Of a DNA stretch of 64,000 nt, positions 49,701 to 60,744 are shown piece by piece. The stretch lies in the NCBI GenBank assembly GCA_005406025.1, contig BGZK01001349.1, positions 1-64,000 on the forward strand. The letters run 5' to 3'. Origin of the DNA: Eumeta japonica. Its lineage: Eukaryota; Arthropoda; Insecta; Lepidoptera; Psychidae. The number at the start of each line of letters is the position of its first letter. Position 1 is the first letter of the stretch. The notes under the pieces were generated by a model. That model did not search any database. It saw only the letters and a list, made by a program, of their open reading frames with translations, and was not told where the DNA came from. A program made the translations under genes and the position numbers.

Positions 49701-51313
49701 CGAACTTGCGGCTTATAAAGTAGCAGGCGATGATCCAGCTTGAAGCTGTGTCGCGCTCTATTGAGCACCACTAGCTTTTAAGAAGAGCCAGTTTCAGCTT
49801 TGTAGATGGTCACGAAACTGGATGCCGTTGGATATGGCGGCACTAAAACTGAAACTGTAACTCCAATTAATGTACTAATGGAATTCGTTAAGCCTACAGT
49901 AATAAAGTCAGACATCAATGAAAGTGGAGCAATGAAGACATTCACTTATCATGACCAAACAGCTTTCAAAGGGCGATTTTGATTTTTTTTTGCATATTCT
50001 CTATTCTTATTGATTGCATCATTTTTGTAGAATTTCCAAATATAGGTATAAATAAGAAATACACGTGGATGAGTAGTATATGTTTTTTACAAAACGACAT
50101 GTATCGGATGCTCATTACGAACTGCCCACAAAAAAATTATGAAATAAGTATTTTTACTCTAATTTAGTTTTATTCTATATCCGCAGGAAATTCAAAATCT
50201 GCCCAATACACTTAAGAATTTGATTTTGTATTTAGTGACTTTTTTTGTAACCACTCAAAAAGATACCAAAAAAGTTATAACTAAATTTTCTAATTCTTGC
50301 GACAATAGGTACCACACACCGTCGGTCGATAATGCTGTCTTATTTCGAAATTGTTATACTATTCGTATATTGAAGAGCGATAAAGATAGCTTTTAAAATA
50401 CCTCTCATTGTTTCAAATAACACACACACCATAACTCCTACCTGACATCAATAAACCCGCACCGGATTTAGGATTTCATTTTGTTCACAATTAGTCGTCT
50501 ATTTAGTTAATAACATATGTATCAATGACTGACAGTTATAAACGCAACATTAAGGCGACATAGTTCTTGGAAAAATATTCGTAAAACCAAAAAAAAAACT
50601 AGATAAAATAAAATCCTGTAAATCCACCGAACTGCAAAAACTAAATGGGTCAGTTTTTTATCGCGTTCATGTATTAACGAACTAATTAAAAAATTGTGTA
50701 CTGGTTTGTCATATATGAGGAAAAGTGGTTTCTTCACAATAATAAATAAAGAATGTAATGAATGCGCATAAAAAGCAATGCCTGAAAAGAAACCTTACCC
50801 CATTGTAAGGTAGTGGTTACTGTTTGGTATTTCCATGCTGGTGTAATCAATACCGACTTTCTGGTATATCGATAAAAGCCGATATGTACCTATATTAAAA
50901 ATTTCAGGAATAAAATTTGAAATTGGTAGAAAAACAATCCCAGTTGATCAATAAATTTTTACAATGGCTAATTGACATTAACAAGTCATCTCAATTGTTT
51001 CAATTTCCAATGTAACACTTACATTTCAAGTTTTAACTCGTTATTTACAAAAATACAATTCTTTTCTTTAAAATCATGTATCATTAACCAACGGATACTA
51101 TATTTCGGTTTAATATTTTACTTAATATTCTCTTAAACTCAGAATAGTTTCTCTTATAGGGTGGAAAAAAAGAATATTCGCCTGCTGGAAAATTCGTTGC
51201 CCCGTTGGCAGGTATTAGTTCAGTCAGTTGCAGGCGGCAATGTGGAGCTTGACAAGAATACACTGGCAGTATTACGCGGTCGTCTAGTGCGTTATCTCAT
51301 GCGTTCTCGAGAG
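34706..51313 (+). CDS. Mcrs1: Microspherule protein 1, N-terminal 355 residues
   Basis: Six exons join in unbroken phase: 34706-34809, 34886-35213, 35302-35520, 40542-40698, 44142-44244 and 51160-51313. All have GT and AG borders. MCRS1 is a nuclear protein found in the NSL histone-acetyltransferase and INO80 complexes. Visible landmarks are RSIKRRRFDDELVE (exon 2), KDLGRWKPTDDLALI, RIVHRGIKFSCRFTVGELQ and RWYALLYN (exon 3, a SANT-like N-terminal MCRS domain), HWQLLKQYQLL (exon 4), an acidic stretch in exon 5, and RWQVLVQSVAGG...LAVLRGRLVRYLMRSRE (exon 6). Human MCRS1 has 462 residues and ends in an FHA domain directly after this point. I found no FHA exon before 64000, so the gene is partial here. 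Its introns carry most of the repeats between 35.5 and 51 kb. Confidence 0.93.
34886..35213 (+). CDS. Mcrs1: Mcrs1 exon 2
   Basis: It encodes residues 35-144, basic and Ser-rich (RSIKRRR, RRRSSGKLP, GRKSRRKAH) with likely nuclear-localisation signals, and ends with the conserved KDLGRWKPTDDLAL. Exon 1 (34706-34809) adds a Ser/Pro-rich leader and KRR. Confidence 0.92.
35302..35520 (+). CDS. Mcrs1: Mcrs1 exon 3
   Basis: Residues 145-217, beginning TNDLRIVHRGIKFSCRF and ending GTIAS at AGT|GTATGT. This is the most conserved block of the family (RWYALLYN, AMRNLHPDLVAAIQ). The frame continues a little into the intron by chance. Confidence 0.94.
37403..39153. mobile_element. Large foldback element in Mcrs1 intron 3
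   Basis: Two inverted arms of about 458 bp (37403-37861 and 38696-39153) are nearly identical. They begin GTCTGGTTGAGAAGTGAG and GTCTGGTCGAGAAGTGAG and share 'atggggtttggttttttgg', 'cagtttcaacgttgtcgcg', 'ccaaacaaactaagcgtcac' and 'atttagacacttgaagga'. The 834-base loop is almost pure A/T with no open frame. TTA flanks both sides (37400-37402 and 39154-39156), a 3-bp duplication of PIF/Harbinger type, but the tips do not clearly match that group. It could also be a non-autonomous relative of a long-TIR element. Confidence 0.85.
39157..40204 (+). other. Mcrs1 intron 3, unassigned part
   Basis: AT-rich sequence with no recognised feature. The part of the same intron before the foldback (35521-37399) is also unassigned, though 36100-36430 has the texture of an old interspersed repeat. 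Confidence 0.4.
40205..40437 (+). mobile_element. LINE C-terminal scrap
   Basis: The frame VRKGRPRKSYADHIGGII, then STRGACMKRLMDVSEAREIC and DHTMWKS, has the layout of the C-terminal tail of RTE-like LINE polyproteins (G.PR..Y.D.I, then AREICKDR..WK). It lies about 105 bases upstream of Mcrs1 exon 4 and is not part of that gene: the donor and acceptor phases join exon 3 to exon 4 without it. Confidence 0.6.
40542..40698 (+). CDS. Mcrs1: Mcrs1 exon 4
   Basis: The acceptor TTCTTACAG is followed by NPHPTIEKFQDLLEQNPHIF and HWQLLKQYQLLPDQAVQPL. It ends in phase 1 (AAA G|GTAAAA). Too short to be found by an ATG search. Confidence 0.92.
40699..44141 (+). other. Mcrs1 intron 4
   Basis: Mostly AT-rich. 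The segment at 43080-43290 is GC-richer with many CG steps (ACGCGGTCTCGCG, CCCCGCGTCAAGACGCGG) and is probably a transposon fragment. 41030-41350 has repeat-like texture. No exon is supported inside. Confidence 0.4.
44142..44244 (+). CDS. Mcrs1: Mcrs1 exon 5, acidic
   Basis: The acceptor TTTTGTAG is followed by ENVTLSDAEESTNDTELQDL and EIEMQLADR, corresponding to the 'NFSDAED...ELMVADRR' part of MCRS1. Phase 1 in, phase 2 out. Confidence 0.88.
44640..44835 (+). repeat. Degraded lepidopteran 'ATGGGCGGCGGTGATCA' repeat
   Basis: The blocks 'gttacagcttttctgttgcattt', 'ggtgactcctctggagttacgagtgttcatgagcggcgatgacca' and 'gacttgcaagcttgttggcccct' follow the order of a very common moth and butterfly LINE/SINE 3' end. 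It lies in Mcrs1 intron 5. Confidence 0.55.
44836..46975 (+). other. Mcrs1 intron 5, unassigned part
   Basis: No feature is supported. The 46195-46850 part may be the upstream portion of the gypsy element that follows, but I see no diagnostic motif. Confidence 0.35.
46980..47965 (+). mobile_element. Decayed Ty3/gypsy pol, reverse transcriptase
   Basis: Broken frames match the gypsy RT: VEILINEMKDKNVIEP (47009-47060) is the N-terminal block, AMPTFERMKQVLVGLTAEAS followed by LVCLHDVIFIGRDFDDH (47338-47447) replaces the catalytic YLDD with CLHD, and then DANLKVSQKKLLLFRRK and VKN.LIPRGKLEVR.FFGL (47665-47835) cover the thumb. A second version of the 'PFERL.E...DVI...DFDD.L.KLE' segment starts at 47520, so part of the RT appears twice. 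Stops and frameshifts throughout make it inactive. It lies in Mcrs1 intron 5. Confidence 0.75.
48700..48880 (+). repeat. Possible LTR remnant
   Basis: TGTAGTAGATTTCTCGCG opens a GC-richer stretch about 730 bases after the gypsy RT, with an AATTAAAT then TGTATAC segment of the kind seen in LTRs. No second copy is in the window, so this is only positional reasoning. Confidence 0.25.
48973..49062. repeat. (TAA)n microsatellite, interrupted
   Basis: Runs of TAA/AAT units are separated by 'tagttta' spacers. The spacing reflects slippage, not a CRISPR or other structured array. Confidence 0.9.
49440..49608 (+). mobile_element. Jockey-type LINE 3' UTR only
   Basis: 'cctcaagtttcttgctcgttcttctt' to 'tatgaaataaagattttctgaatttgaatt' matches the 3' ends at 2621-2765 and 15775-15916. 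It is a severely 5'-truncated insertion. Confidence 0.7.
49610..49775 (-). mobile_element. Jockey LINE C-terminal fragment, opposite strand
   Basis: The frame LDHRLLLYKPQVRPHQEYCC and PLLFLDRIRR is the 'LYKAQVRPH.EYC.HLW.GAP...LLPLDR.QRRA.R' block after the RT of insect jockey elements. It abuts the tail of the plus-strand LINE at 49608, giving a tail-to-tail junction. Confidence 0.7.
49776..51159 (+). other. End of Mcrs1 intron 5, unassigned
   Basis: AT-rich, with no supported feature before the exon 6 acceptor. Confidence 0.4.
51160..51313 (+). CDS. Mcrs1: Mcrs1 exon 6
   Basis: The acceptor CTCTTATAG is followed by VEKKNIRLLENSLPRWQVLV and LAVLRGRLVRYLMRSRE, ending at GAG|GTAAGT in phase 0. 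In the human protein this segment leads directly into the FHA domain. Confidence 0.94.
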
Positions 51314-52895
51314 GTAAGTAATTTTTTTTTTTGTGAAATCAGATAAATTCAGAGGATATGGTTATAGCAGATGTAAAGTGTCATGGTGAATTCTGACGAA
51401 AAAACACCATTTTTGGTGCTGCTATTAAGAACTAAGAGAAAGCATAGTATTCATTTTTTGGCGTGACAACGTCTTATAAATCGATGAACGCCGGCTGCAT
51501 GCACGAAAAAGCATGACTCATTGTCGCGTTCCGCCTGAGCCGAACGTGCGAGCGAGAGCGCGGAACAAGTGATAGAGAGGCGTCCTAAGCGTTCGGCTTG
51601 TGACGCATCTATCTCTCTTCCACTCTATCGGTCGATGGAGTGAAAGAGAGATAATTATTTTGTATCTCATGATGATACAATTATCATTAGTAGATGATAC
51701 AAAATAATCATAATTCAGTGATAATAATCCCATTCAATTCATGAAAGTATGCAATTTTTCATCAATGTTTTCTTATGACGTTATCACGTAAAATTGTTCG
51801 TAAACCGACTTTACACACCAATTTTTTTTATATCGAGGTACATCATTATTTTAGAAGAATAAAAAATTGTTATTTTCTTCAAGTTCTACATTAAAACGCG
51901 TTTTGGAATCTAACCTGTTATTTTATAAATTTCGATTTACATGTGTAAATAATTATTAGTTCTTTTGCATTATAATCAAATAGCATTTGTATTGTAATCA
52001 AACACTGATAATGAATGCGATAAACGGTGCCATAAAATATGTAAAATCGAGGTCGAAGTCAAAACCAAAGAAAATATGTTTGTTTGGTACAAAGTTCGGT
52101 ACCTGTATACATTATTTTTACAGTTACCTATTATGAAATTTCAGTGCGATAAACAAGCGATTGTTTTATGTTCTTTTTTAATTTATTTTATCACCTAGTA
52201 TACAATTGAATGCAGGCCATCCCTGGAACTTTCTTCAAGCTCAGTTTTAAAAAGTAAAAGAGTAGTAAATTGTTGAGCTCATCACGTTCCAAAGATCGAT
52301 TTTAATGTTTTTTCAAGATATCCGAGCTTAAAATATAGTTCTAATAAGTTCTGAGTTCTTCGAGTTCAAACATCTACCTAGATGTAGTAAAAAAAAATAT
52401 TTTCCATTTTTTAAGTATGATATCTTTCGAACACGTTATTCGATTTTGATCTGCTTTATGTCATTCGACGCAGTTTGGTAAGCAAAAAAATATGACCGAA
52501 TACAAAACATAAATACATCAAGAATTTAACATATTATTTAAAAAACTGTTTTTTTTCGAATTCTTCGTTAACGTTATCTCGAACGAACTAATAGATTTTG
52601 ATGTAGTGCGCAACGATCCACTTTGCTTTGTAAGTAGAATAGCTGTTAGACTTATCGATAATATCGACTAATTTATCGATATTTTTGTTTAAAAAATTAG
52701 TAAAAAAATACTGAAAAACTTTTCTCCAACAATATCTTTTGAACAAATCAACCGCTTTGATGCAGTTAGACACAAACAAATCGTTGTTTTTTAAGAAAAA
52801 CAACAACGGATTTTGGAATTGATCGATTGTGCGATTTACAAAATATTGTTAAATAATACTTTATAAAAATTGTCGCAAATACGCACGCACGAACA
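51314..52895 (+). other. Start of Mcrs1 intron 6
   Basis: A GC-richer, CG-containing patch at 51517-51640 is followed by a hairpin whose arms are ATTATTTTGTATC and GATACAAAATAAT (51656-51707). 52430-52800 contains two diverged versions of 'ttatctcgaac...attttgatg.agt.cg', probably an old internal repeat. No exon is seen. Confidence 0.35.
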
Positions 52896-52899
52896 TACA

Positions 52900-54290
52900 T
52901 TACTCGAAAAATGGTCAAAATAGATTCCTACAAGGGACGTGCTGGGCATAAAAGCAAATAGCCTGGGCATATTTTGTAATCCCATACATACATGCCCCTA
53001 AATGATAAATAAAGATAAATCGTAAAAAATCATGCTTATTAAATTTTTTTTCTATTTCATCACGCCATCGATTAGTGTTTCTGAGAACTAACTTGCACAA
53101 TAAACCAACTACAATTTACACGATTCATCGCAAGCAATGCACGCATATTACACTAGAACCACCTACAGCCTAAAACACAACATTTGGTAGTGTTTATTTT
53201 TGCCGTATCATTCCGTTCCGTTCTTTGAATCGTAATTACAAAAAGCTTTTTCATCGTTTTGTTGTAGTTGTTTTTCTTAGGGCAAGTGATTGATTTTCTT
53301 TGAGTAATTCTTTAGTTAATTTACTGCAAAAATTAAAATAACCTGTGCCTGCGAAGTGTTTTTAAATAAAGTAAAATCTGCCTATTTGTTGATATTATCT
53401 TTTGAGGAAGTGATTAAATTGATTGCGGAGAGAAGGGAATTCAAATTAATTTTTTCTTAATACAATTTCAGCAATATTTTCTGAGACAAATATTTCGTTT
53501 GAGATATTATAGAAAAATACTAGTAACATTGTTTATTGTGTCCGAAAAACTAAATGGTTTAAAATTTTCGTAGAACTGTACAGAACTAATTTTGATATTG
53601 ACTATAATTGTTTTATTATTATTATATAATTTATATATTAATATAAGAATAATACCTTCCGACACATACACAGCACCACCTAATCCCAAACTAAGCAACG
53701 GGACTATCTTGTGGGTATCAGATAGTTAATACAATAAATATCTACTTTCTTTTTTGTAAATATTTGTATACACGTAATACATATAAATACTCACACTCAA
53801 TAAAAACAATAATCAAAAAATAAATGCTTGTTTTGTGTGGCAATCGCACCCATGCCACCGACGCAGCAAGTAGGGTCACTACCAACTGTGCCAATCAGTT
53901 AGGTATTGGTAGTATTCAAGAGTATTACCAGTGCGTGTTTTGCGAGATGATACACAACGTTTGAAGGAGTGTCTTAGTCGCTACGAAAAATAAAAATTTG
54001 AAAATTAAATCGTTAAGGTAATGTCGGGGATATTACCTTATCGCTTTAATTTCAAAATTAGCGAGATACATAATTTTAACTTGAAGTTTGTTAACTGCTT
54101 GTGAAAACTTTCTTGTTATTGTATTAATTTTCCAGAAGAATTTGTCGTACAGCAAGAGTCAGGTAGGTCATTATTCATTGTCAGTTGGCTAACAACCGAA
54201 ATAATGCTAAAACTGAAGTTTATTTTTTAATTTTGCATACTCGGAAATATTATGCACATGGTTGATTTCTAGGACCCTAAAGGTCAAGAT
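52900..54290 (+). repeat. Unclassified dispersed repeat, copy 2
   Basis: It aligns in order with 11450-12570: 'gcccctaaatgataaataaa', 'gtgattgattttctttgagtaatt', 'agaagggaattcaaattaatttttt', 'ttctgagacaaatatttcgtttga', 'gtaacattgtttattgtgtcc', 'attttccagaagaatttg' and 'aatgctaaaactgaag'. Extra sequence near 53580-53960 makes it longer. No coding frame. Confidence 0.6.
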
Positions 54291-54989
54291 CTGATGATAT
54301 ATCGATTTTCGAAAATTTGACTAAAAACAATAAGTTTTCAATTTTATTAATATTTTTAAATTTCGTAGCGGGAAATTAAAAAGTAATCACATTAACAATT
54401 ATTATTATATTACACTGGTTCATTTGAGTGTAATCGCGTTTTCAAAATTGCTTCTCCGAATTTAATTCCAAGATCACGCTCGTCTGTGGAAAAATTGTTT
54501 TTTTTTTTTAAGAATTTTCGCAAGTACAACACCATTATTCTCGTAAGAGATAAGAAAAATTACCAATGAGTAAAACGACTCAATTGTGCTAGAGTGTGTC
54601 GAAGTATAATTTTCTTTTTCATTATTTATTAGCGAAATGCTTTTTCGTATAATGTAAACATTATATATATACGTACATATATGTATATAAAATTAATAAT
54701 AATAATAGAAGGCAAATATATGGTAACAAAACTAATAAAGAAAGCTTTTACTTGACTTTTTTTTTTATGAATTGCGGTCTATAGTTTTTATAAGATACAG
54801 TAAAAGGTAGGCATCAATGAAGTTTCTGCTTATTCACACCTGTTTGAAAAGACTTATAATAATAATGAAGATGACCTATAGTAGTAAAGATGACTCGTAA
54901 TATAGATCTAGCTAGACGTTTTACTTACATCCCGGCTGAGCTCGATGGTTTAGGTTCTAACAATTATGATATATACTGATTATGACATA

Positions 54990-55150
54990 TAACTAGCTGT
55001 CACTCTCCCACTTTGCTGAGCGTTATGGGTTATGAAATTATTTACTATATATTCTATATCTTTTTTTTGTCTTGACAGACAGACGGACATTTAGGTGATC
55101 CTGTAGGGGTACATTTTTTCTTTTTGAAGTACGGAACCATAAATATGGGT
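54990..55150 (+). repeat. Insect interspersed-repeat tail, second copy
   Basis: 'aactagctgtcactctccca' near 54990 is followed by 'gacagacagacggacattta', 'gatcctgtaggggtacatt' and 'aagtacggaaccataaa', the same family as 3355-3500. Confidence 0.45.
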
Positions 55151-55593
55151 AAGAGTTCTTCCTCCGCAAGCGCTCGGACTATTGGTCAAAGGCCTCGCAT
55201 CAAAGGCAAACGCATCATCTATAGTTAATTTTTTTTTAATTAATCAAAGATTTGAACTATTTAAATAAAAAATGAACCTAATTCTACAAGTATTGAATTT
55301 CAATACCGATAATTTTAACTTTCGTGTGGGTATTTATTAAGTAATAATTTAAATAAGTTTTCGTAACTAAATTATATATTTTGTGTCATTGAAAATCAAG
55401 ATTTCGGTAAACCATGCCAGGAAAAAAAAATTGTGCCTGTGTTAGGCGTTTAGATTAAATGTTTAGTTAATAGACTCTCAAGAGCAACAATTAAACTTTC
55501 ATGAGTGTTCATCTAGATTAAACTCTTTCGAGTTTAGTCACAATCGTAATTCAAAAATTGACTCAAATTCAGAAAAATAAAAATCGTTTTCAT

Positions 55594-55594
55594 A

Positions 55595-55624
<30 letters not shown>
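55594..55624. repeat. (AT)n microsatellite
   Basis: About 14 AT units. Confidence 0.9.
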
Positions 55625-55626
<2 letters not shown>

Positions 55627-55725
55627 TTTATACTAACTTCAATATCTAATCAAATACATTATATTTCGTTTTCTTTTTACTAGATAATGTATTCATATAA
55701 TAATTCATCTAAATATTATTAAATA

Positions 55726-56632
55726 TTAGATTGGAGAAAAAGTTTTTTCGTATTTTATAAGTAAAAAATTGCAGTGTGTTTGGTTGTGCTGTTTGTATCT
55801 AGCTAGTTTTGATACCGTTAAAGAGAGGATATTTTAAAAAAAGAAAAATAAAAACGGTATCCCGCCATTTCTCTATTGTTTTATGTCCACCAAATGAGTA
55901 AATCTAATGTAGAAATTCGATACATTTTGAAATTTTATTACAAAGAAGGAAAAAAATGCGACACAAATCGCAAAAAAATTTGTGCGTTTATGGATCTAAT
56001 ACAGTGTCGGCACGAGTAGCACAAAACTTGTTCGTTCTCAGTCCGGTAATTTTGATGTCAAAAATGAGCCTCGCTCCGGTCGATCTGTGTTAGGGATAAA
56101 GTCGATGCGATTGTGGAAAAAGTGGGGATCGATCCAGAAAACAGTTTTGACCCATTCGCTGGATAAAGCTGGATATACAAAAAGGTCGATACTATAATGA
56201 ATCGTGTACTTTTGTGATTCTCTATTGAAACATAATGAAACCAAGCTGTTTTTGAAAATATTGGTCACTGGTGATGAAAAATGGATTACTTACAACAAGA
56301 ACATGCTAAAAAGATCATGGTCAAAACGTAAGCAAGCTTCACAGACTACACCGAAATCCGGATTGACTTGCAATAAGTTGATGGTATGTATATGGTGGGA
56401 TTGGAAAGGCATTATTCATTATAAGCTTTTACCGCCAGTCAAAATAATCAATTCGTATTTATACTATCAACAGCCGATGAGACTCAAGCAAGAATTAGAG
56501 AAAAAACGGCCGGAATTAATCAATAGAAAGGGTGTGGTTTTTCACCATGATAACGCCAGATCACACACATCTTTAGCCATTCAGTAAATATTGTGAGAAA
56601 TTCGTTGGGAAGTGTTAATGCATCCACTATAT
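55726..56632 (+). mobile_element. Mariner-type transposon, 5' complete, 3' truncated
   Basis: It begins after a TA with TTAGATTGGAGAAAAAGTTT, a mariner-like terminal repeat. The transposase reads FYYKEGKK near 55935, a damaged helix-turn-helix and linker, then an open stretch (56204-56587) with VTGDEKWITYN (first catalytic Asp), MVCIWWDWKGIIHY, KKRPELINRKGVVFHHDNAR (second Asp) and SHTSL. The tail REI.WEVLMHP stops at about 56630 in unrelated AT-rich DNA, so the last DD(34)D residue and the 3' terminal repeat are lost. Frameshifts and stops upstream make it dead. The motifs fit the mori/cecropia-like mariners. It lies on the plus strand, in Mcrs1 intron 6 if that gene continues. Confidence 0.85.
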
Positions 56633-58555
56633 ATTTTTAAATATTTGGTAATTAATAGTCTTCAGTATTACTCTTTTATAGCTTTATTATGCCACAAGCT
56701 TAATGTTACATATTTCTATACTGAATAACTCAGTGTAAAATTTTATTCATATTTTATTTAAAAATAAGTTGAAGACAAGGCGTATATATACACACATACA
56801 CATATATATAAAATATGATAAAACTTGTCTTGAAGTTGTATATAAAATACAAAAAAACCTTTTTACCTACTTTATATCTATTTAAGTTCAAAACAAACCT
56901 TAGTGTGTGAAATATTGAAATAAGTCATTTATTATTACGAGCAGCTTTATGTTTGTAACGTTATCGTCGTCATGGTAAATGCAATTAAATTATTGAAACT
57001 GGAAACAAACCGAATGTGTTACTTGTGTACGTACTGATGTGGACGTATTGTGTAATTCCTTGTCATGAAGGTTACGACCTTGCCCTTTTGACATAGCTCC
57101 TGCTGACTTATTGAACCGGTCTGATGTCGGAAAAATATTATTCATATAGATCACAATCGAATATTGATTGACCCGATTCCTTCCAACTTTTGCCTTGTTT
57201 ATGATAAATGACTGTCATCGCTAAGGCGGAAAAACGTTTAACTTCTGTTATGTTCTACCAATTGGGTCGTCAGTTTTATTTTAGAAATATATTTCCTGTT
57301 ACCTTATGTATAACTAAAAACAGAAGTAAAGTGAACACCTTGCATGCAATAGGGAATTGTTTGTATAAAGATTTGATATTTCAATATGAATTATAATTTA
57401 CAAACTTATTTTGTGACGAATATGTCACAAATTTAATGTACGTATTCATAAATATAAAAGCAGACAGTATGTTTTTTGATTGTTTAATCTTCAATCACGT
57501 TTGAACTATTGACCGAATCGTAATAAAATTTTACGTAAGGGTAGATTATGTCTTAGAATAAAACAGGAGATATTTTACATAAAAATAATACTTTTTTTGT
57601 ATTTGGATACCAGAAATATGAGATTGGAAACTGCCAGTAAATTTAAGAGGCAAATAAAATAATCACTGTGTATGATTTATACGATGAAGACGACCTTTGG
57701 GTCGGTTAAGTTTATTTTGTAATAAACTCCGAAATAAAAACTGAAAAGTGTGTGCAAAAATGATATAAGGATATCAAAATGGTGATAACTATAAGTGGCT
57801 CAGAAAAGCTCTCGTGAAGAAGTTAAACACACAAATGTGGCCAATACGTACTCCCGAACTAGATCAGTGCCTAGGGAAAAATGTAGACTAGTTATACTAG
57901 CGCGGTAAGGATGACGCTCTCATCCATGACACTACCCACGCCCTTTACAAACATCACAACATCACATAAATCAGACAACGATTACGCATTTATGGAAATG
58001 CATCCTAAAACCAAAACCAGTGCCCATGCTCTGCAGACGGAAAGCGCGGCCACGATGATACGAGACGCTGATTGCTCGTACAACATCCAGTTCGTCCAGA
58101 AACTTCCTTTCGCTCGAATGAAACTTTTTGAGTCGAACTTTACTTTCTTGAAGGAGGCGCAATCTCCATTTCTTTTGTTTATATCCATAATAAATGTATA
58201 TAGATAAGACGCACTTGTGGCAAAATTTTATGGAATAGTGAATTCACTGATAAATATATCAATAAATAATTAATGTAATTCTTTACACATAAAAGATTTG
58301 GAAGCTTTTAAAGTTTTTTACTGCATATTCTGTATATATTTTTAATGAAAAAACCCTAAATTGTATAGTGTGGTATCGACCGTTCAGCAATTCGAAATTC
58401 CATAAATTATTGACTAATCGACAAGTATTTTAAAATGTGTTTCTTATCTTTCAAAATTTTTCATAAATTGTTAAGCATTTACAATGTTGCATTTCAATAT
58501 TGAAAATGTCACATGGCTGATTGTTTTGCCAAGGTAATTATTTACACATTTTAGT
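56633..58555. other. Unassigned AT-rich DNA
   Basis: No feature is supported. 57900-58200 is less AT-rich and open in several frames on both strands, but none shows a recognisable motif. Confidence 0.4.
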
Positions 58556-58559
58556 TCCT

Positions 58560-58705
58560 CCCATTAGGCGGACTGACGCTTTGATAGAGGTCGCAGGTCG
58601 ATGTTGATTCTAAATGGCTGAGGATTGTACGTGTGTCATGGAAATTTAAACCGGGAGACTTATATCCAGTAGTGGACATCAATGGCTGAGTTGTGCTATC
58701 AACAT
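58560..58705 (+). mobile_element. LINE 3' end of the 'GGAGGCCTATGTCCAGCAGTGGA' type
   Basis: 'gtcatggaaatttaaaccgggagacttatatccagtagtggacatcaatggctga' follows the 3' end of an abundant lepidopteran LINE with many substitutions. Only the tail remains. Confidence 0.55.
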
Positions 58706-59970
58706 ACGATATATATTAAAAAAAGAAACAAGTATACAATAATTAGTGTAACTGTATTGGCTTCGTAGTCACTTAATATTATAACATATGTTAATTAATA
58801 TTAAAAATTATGTCAATCCAATTATAACTATATTTTTAAGTAGATTGTCACTTCAATTTTTCCTTCTTTCTTAAGTTACTATTGCTGATATATCGTGACA
58901 CCTACGCCGATTTATATCTTTCGGAATTCAAATTCACTATTTATGAAATTGACGTGGCTTAGAACTTAGAATAAATTTTGAAATATCAAGATAATTTTGG
59001 TAAAGTCGAAAAAAAAATGTTACATTGTATCCCTTGCAGACGATATCCTTCGAGCGAATCCACCAACTCACAACGATCTTGCAGATCTCCAAGCGTTTGA
59101 TTAAATCCTAATGCTGATTAGATTTTGAAATCGTTAGGCCAAAACATATTGAAAAGAATTTTATAGCGTGTTTTTTCATGACATCTCTTCTATTGAAGGA
59201 ATCCATCTTTTTAGATTGGATTTAAAGAATATTTAAAATTACTCCAGTCATGTTGCGCCGATCTATTGCAAATTTATAGATACTAATTGTTATAGCTAAC
59301 AATTTTTCATACTGACGCAAAAGAACGTAAATAGGTCTAGATGTTACTAAATGTGACATGCACCTATGCACGCGTACAGAAACGTACATAAATACACATA
59401 CGTAGCGACTGAGGTAGAAGGAAAGTGAAAGGGCTGGTTTGGAGAGGGAGAGAGACATACGCATGCACAAACGTGCAAGACGTAATCCACATCTAAATAT
59501 CTATCGGTCTACTGACTATCCTTACGCTGTCGATTTCGCTAGACTCAAATTGTTGACGTTTCAAATTCTTTTTTGTTTTCTTTCATGAACTCATTTCATA
59601 AATCAGTAATAGCTGCTCTTAAATTTTATTACGTTAATAGTATGTTATTGTAACAAAATAGTTGGCATTATTAAACTTTATACATGTGACTGTTCCCTCA
59701 TACATTCAGAAATATGTAGCGTAAAATGATTCGAGGGTAGGTTGAAAAAAAATCTGTTTTGATTATACGTAATGTGTTAATGATAGTGAACGTTATGTTA
59801 CTCTCATACGTATTCTCTGTTTATTCTTTTTCATATTTATTTTGAACATGTTACAAGAAAAACGTAATGTGTCAAATATTGAAAGTTTTGCACTAAAGAG
59901 GGAAATACCCCTTCGCAGATTAGACAGAGTATATTAAATAAGTTCGTTGATTCTGACCCTATAATTTGAT
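58706..59970. other. Unassigned DNA
   Basis: No gene is supported. 59350-59480 is purine-biased low-complexity sequence (GGGAGAGAGACATACGC), and the open minus-strand frame there is an artefact of that bias. Confidence 0.4.
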
Positions 59971-59974
59971 TCTT

Positions 59975-60350
59975 AAGTTTTGATCGAAAAAGTAAAAGAA
60001 GAGCGTCGGAGCTTTGAAGACAACTCCTGTAATGAGTGATCCATTTTGGTCGTTATTATCGAAAATATGACAAAAGTGAAGAAATTAATTTTAAAAGGCC
60101 GGATAATTAAACACTGAGGCATCGCTAGAGATGTGAGTATTAGTAAAGAACGCATAAACGAAATAATTTATCAATATTCAAGCATTTCCAAGGTCAATGC
60201 GCATTGAGATCTTTATTCATTCGATATAAAGCGACGATAAGCTCTTCCATCTTCCAGTGAAATTCTCATCGTATTCGACTTAGTTGTTTCGAAGATTACA
60301 CTCCTACATACAAACTAACGTACAAAGTTTTCCCTCTTTATAGTATAGAA
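59975..60350 (+). mobile_element. Probable second mariner relic, DNA-binding region
   Basis: Broken frames give KVKKLILKGR, then HxGIARDVSISKERINEII and SSISKVNA, resembling the second helix-turn-helix and 'MSKVSARWVP' linker of mariner transposases. No terminal repeat or catalytic motif is visible. Confidence 0.4.
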
Positions 60351-60744
60351 TAAACTTTTTGAAGACGCGTTCTAAAAAAAAAATTGCGAATATTATTATA
60401 TGGTAACCGACAAAACAATCTACTGCAATTACACACAGTGAGTACCACCATTATCTCATGAAAATTCCATGCAGATAAAACCGTTGTATAGATAGCATCG
60501 CTTTTGACAATTACAAAACCACAACTTTTGTACTCAACAGGCTATACGCTTCGTATGAACACGTAAGTATCGCATAATGAATCCGGAAATTTGAATGCTG
60601 TATTATTTCTCTATTTAATGTTTAAAACTTCACCTGTTTCTGTCTTTTTTACTTATCCCCATATCTTATTAGCGGCAGCAATGAGAATGTTTATTAATAG
60701 TATATTGCATTTAGCGTTTTTCCAAATTCCGAATTTTTACATTA

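Noticed and set aside
57911..58207. 98-residue plus-strand frame and two overlapping minus-strand frames
   Set aside because: Three frames are open over the same bases with no motif. This reflects local composition and gives no basis for choosing a gene.
59222..59470. Ser/Leu/Val-rich minus-strand open frame
   Set aside because: Derived from purine-rich low-complexity DNA and microsatellite-like CACATACG words.
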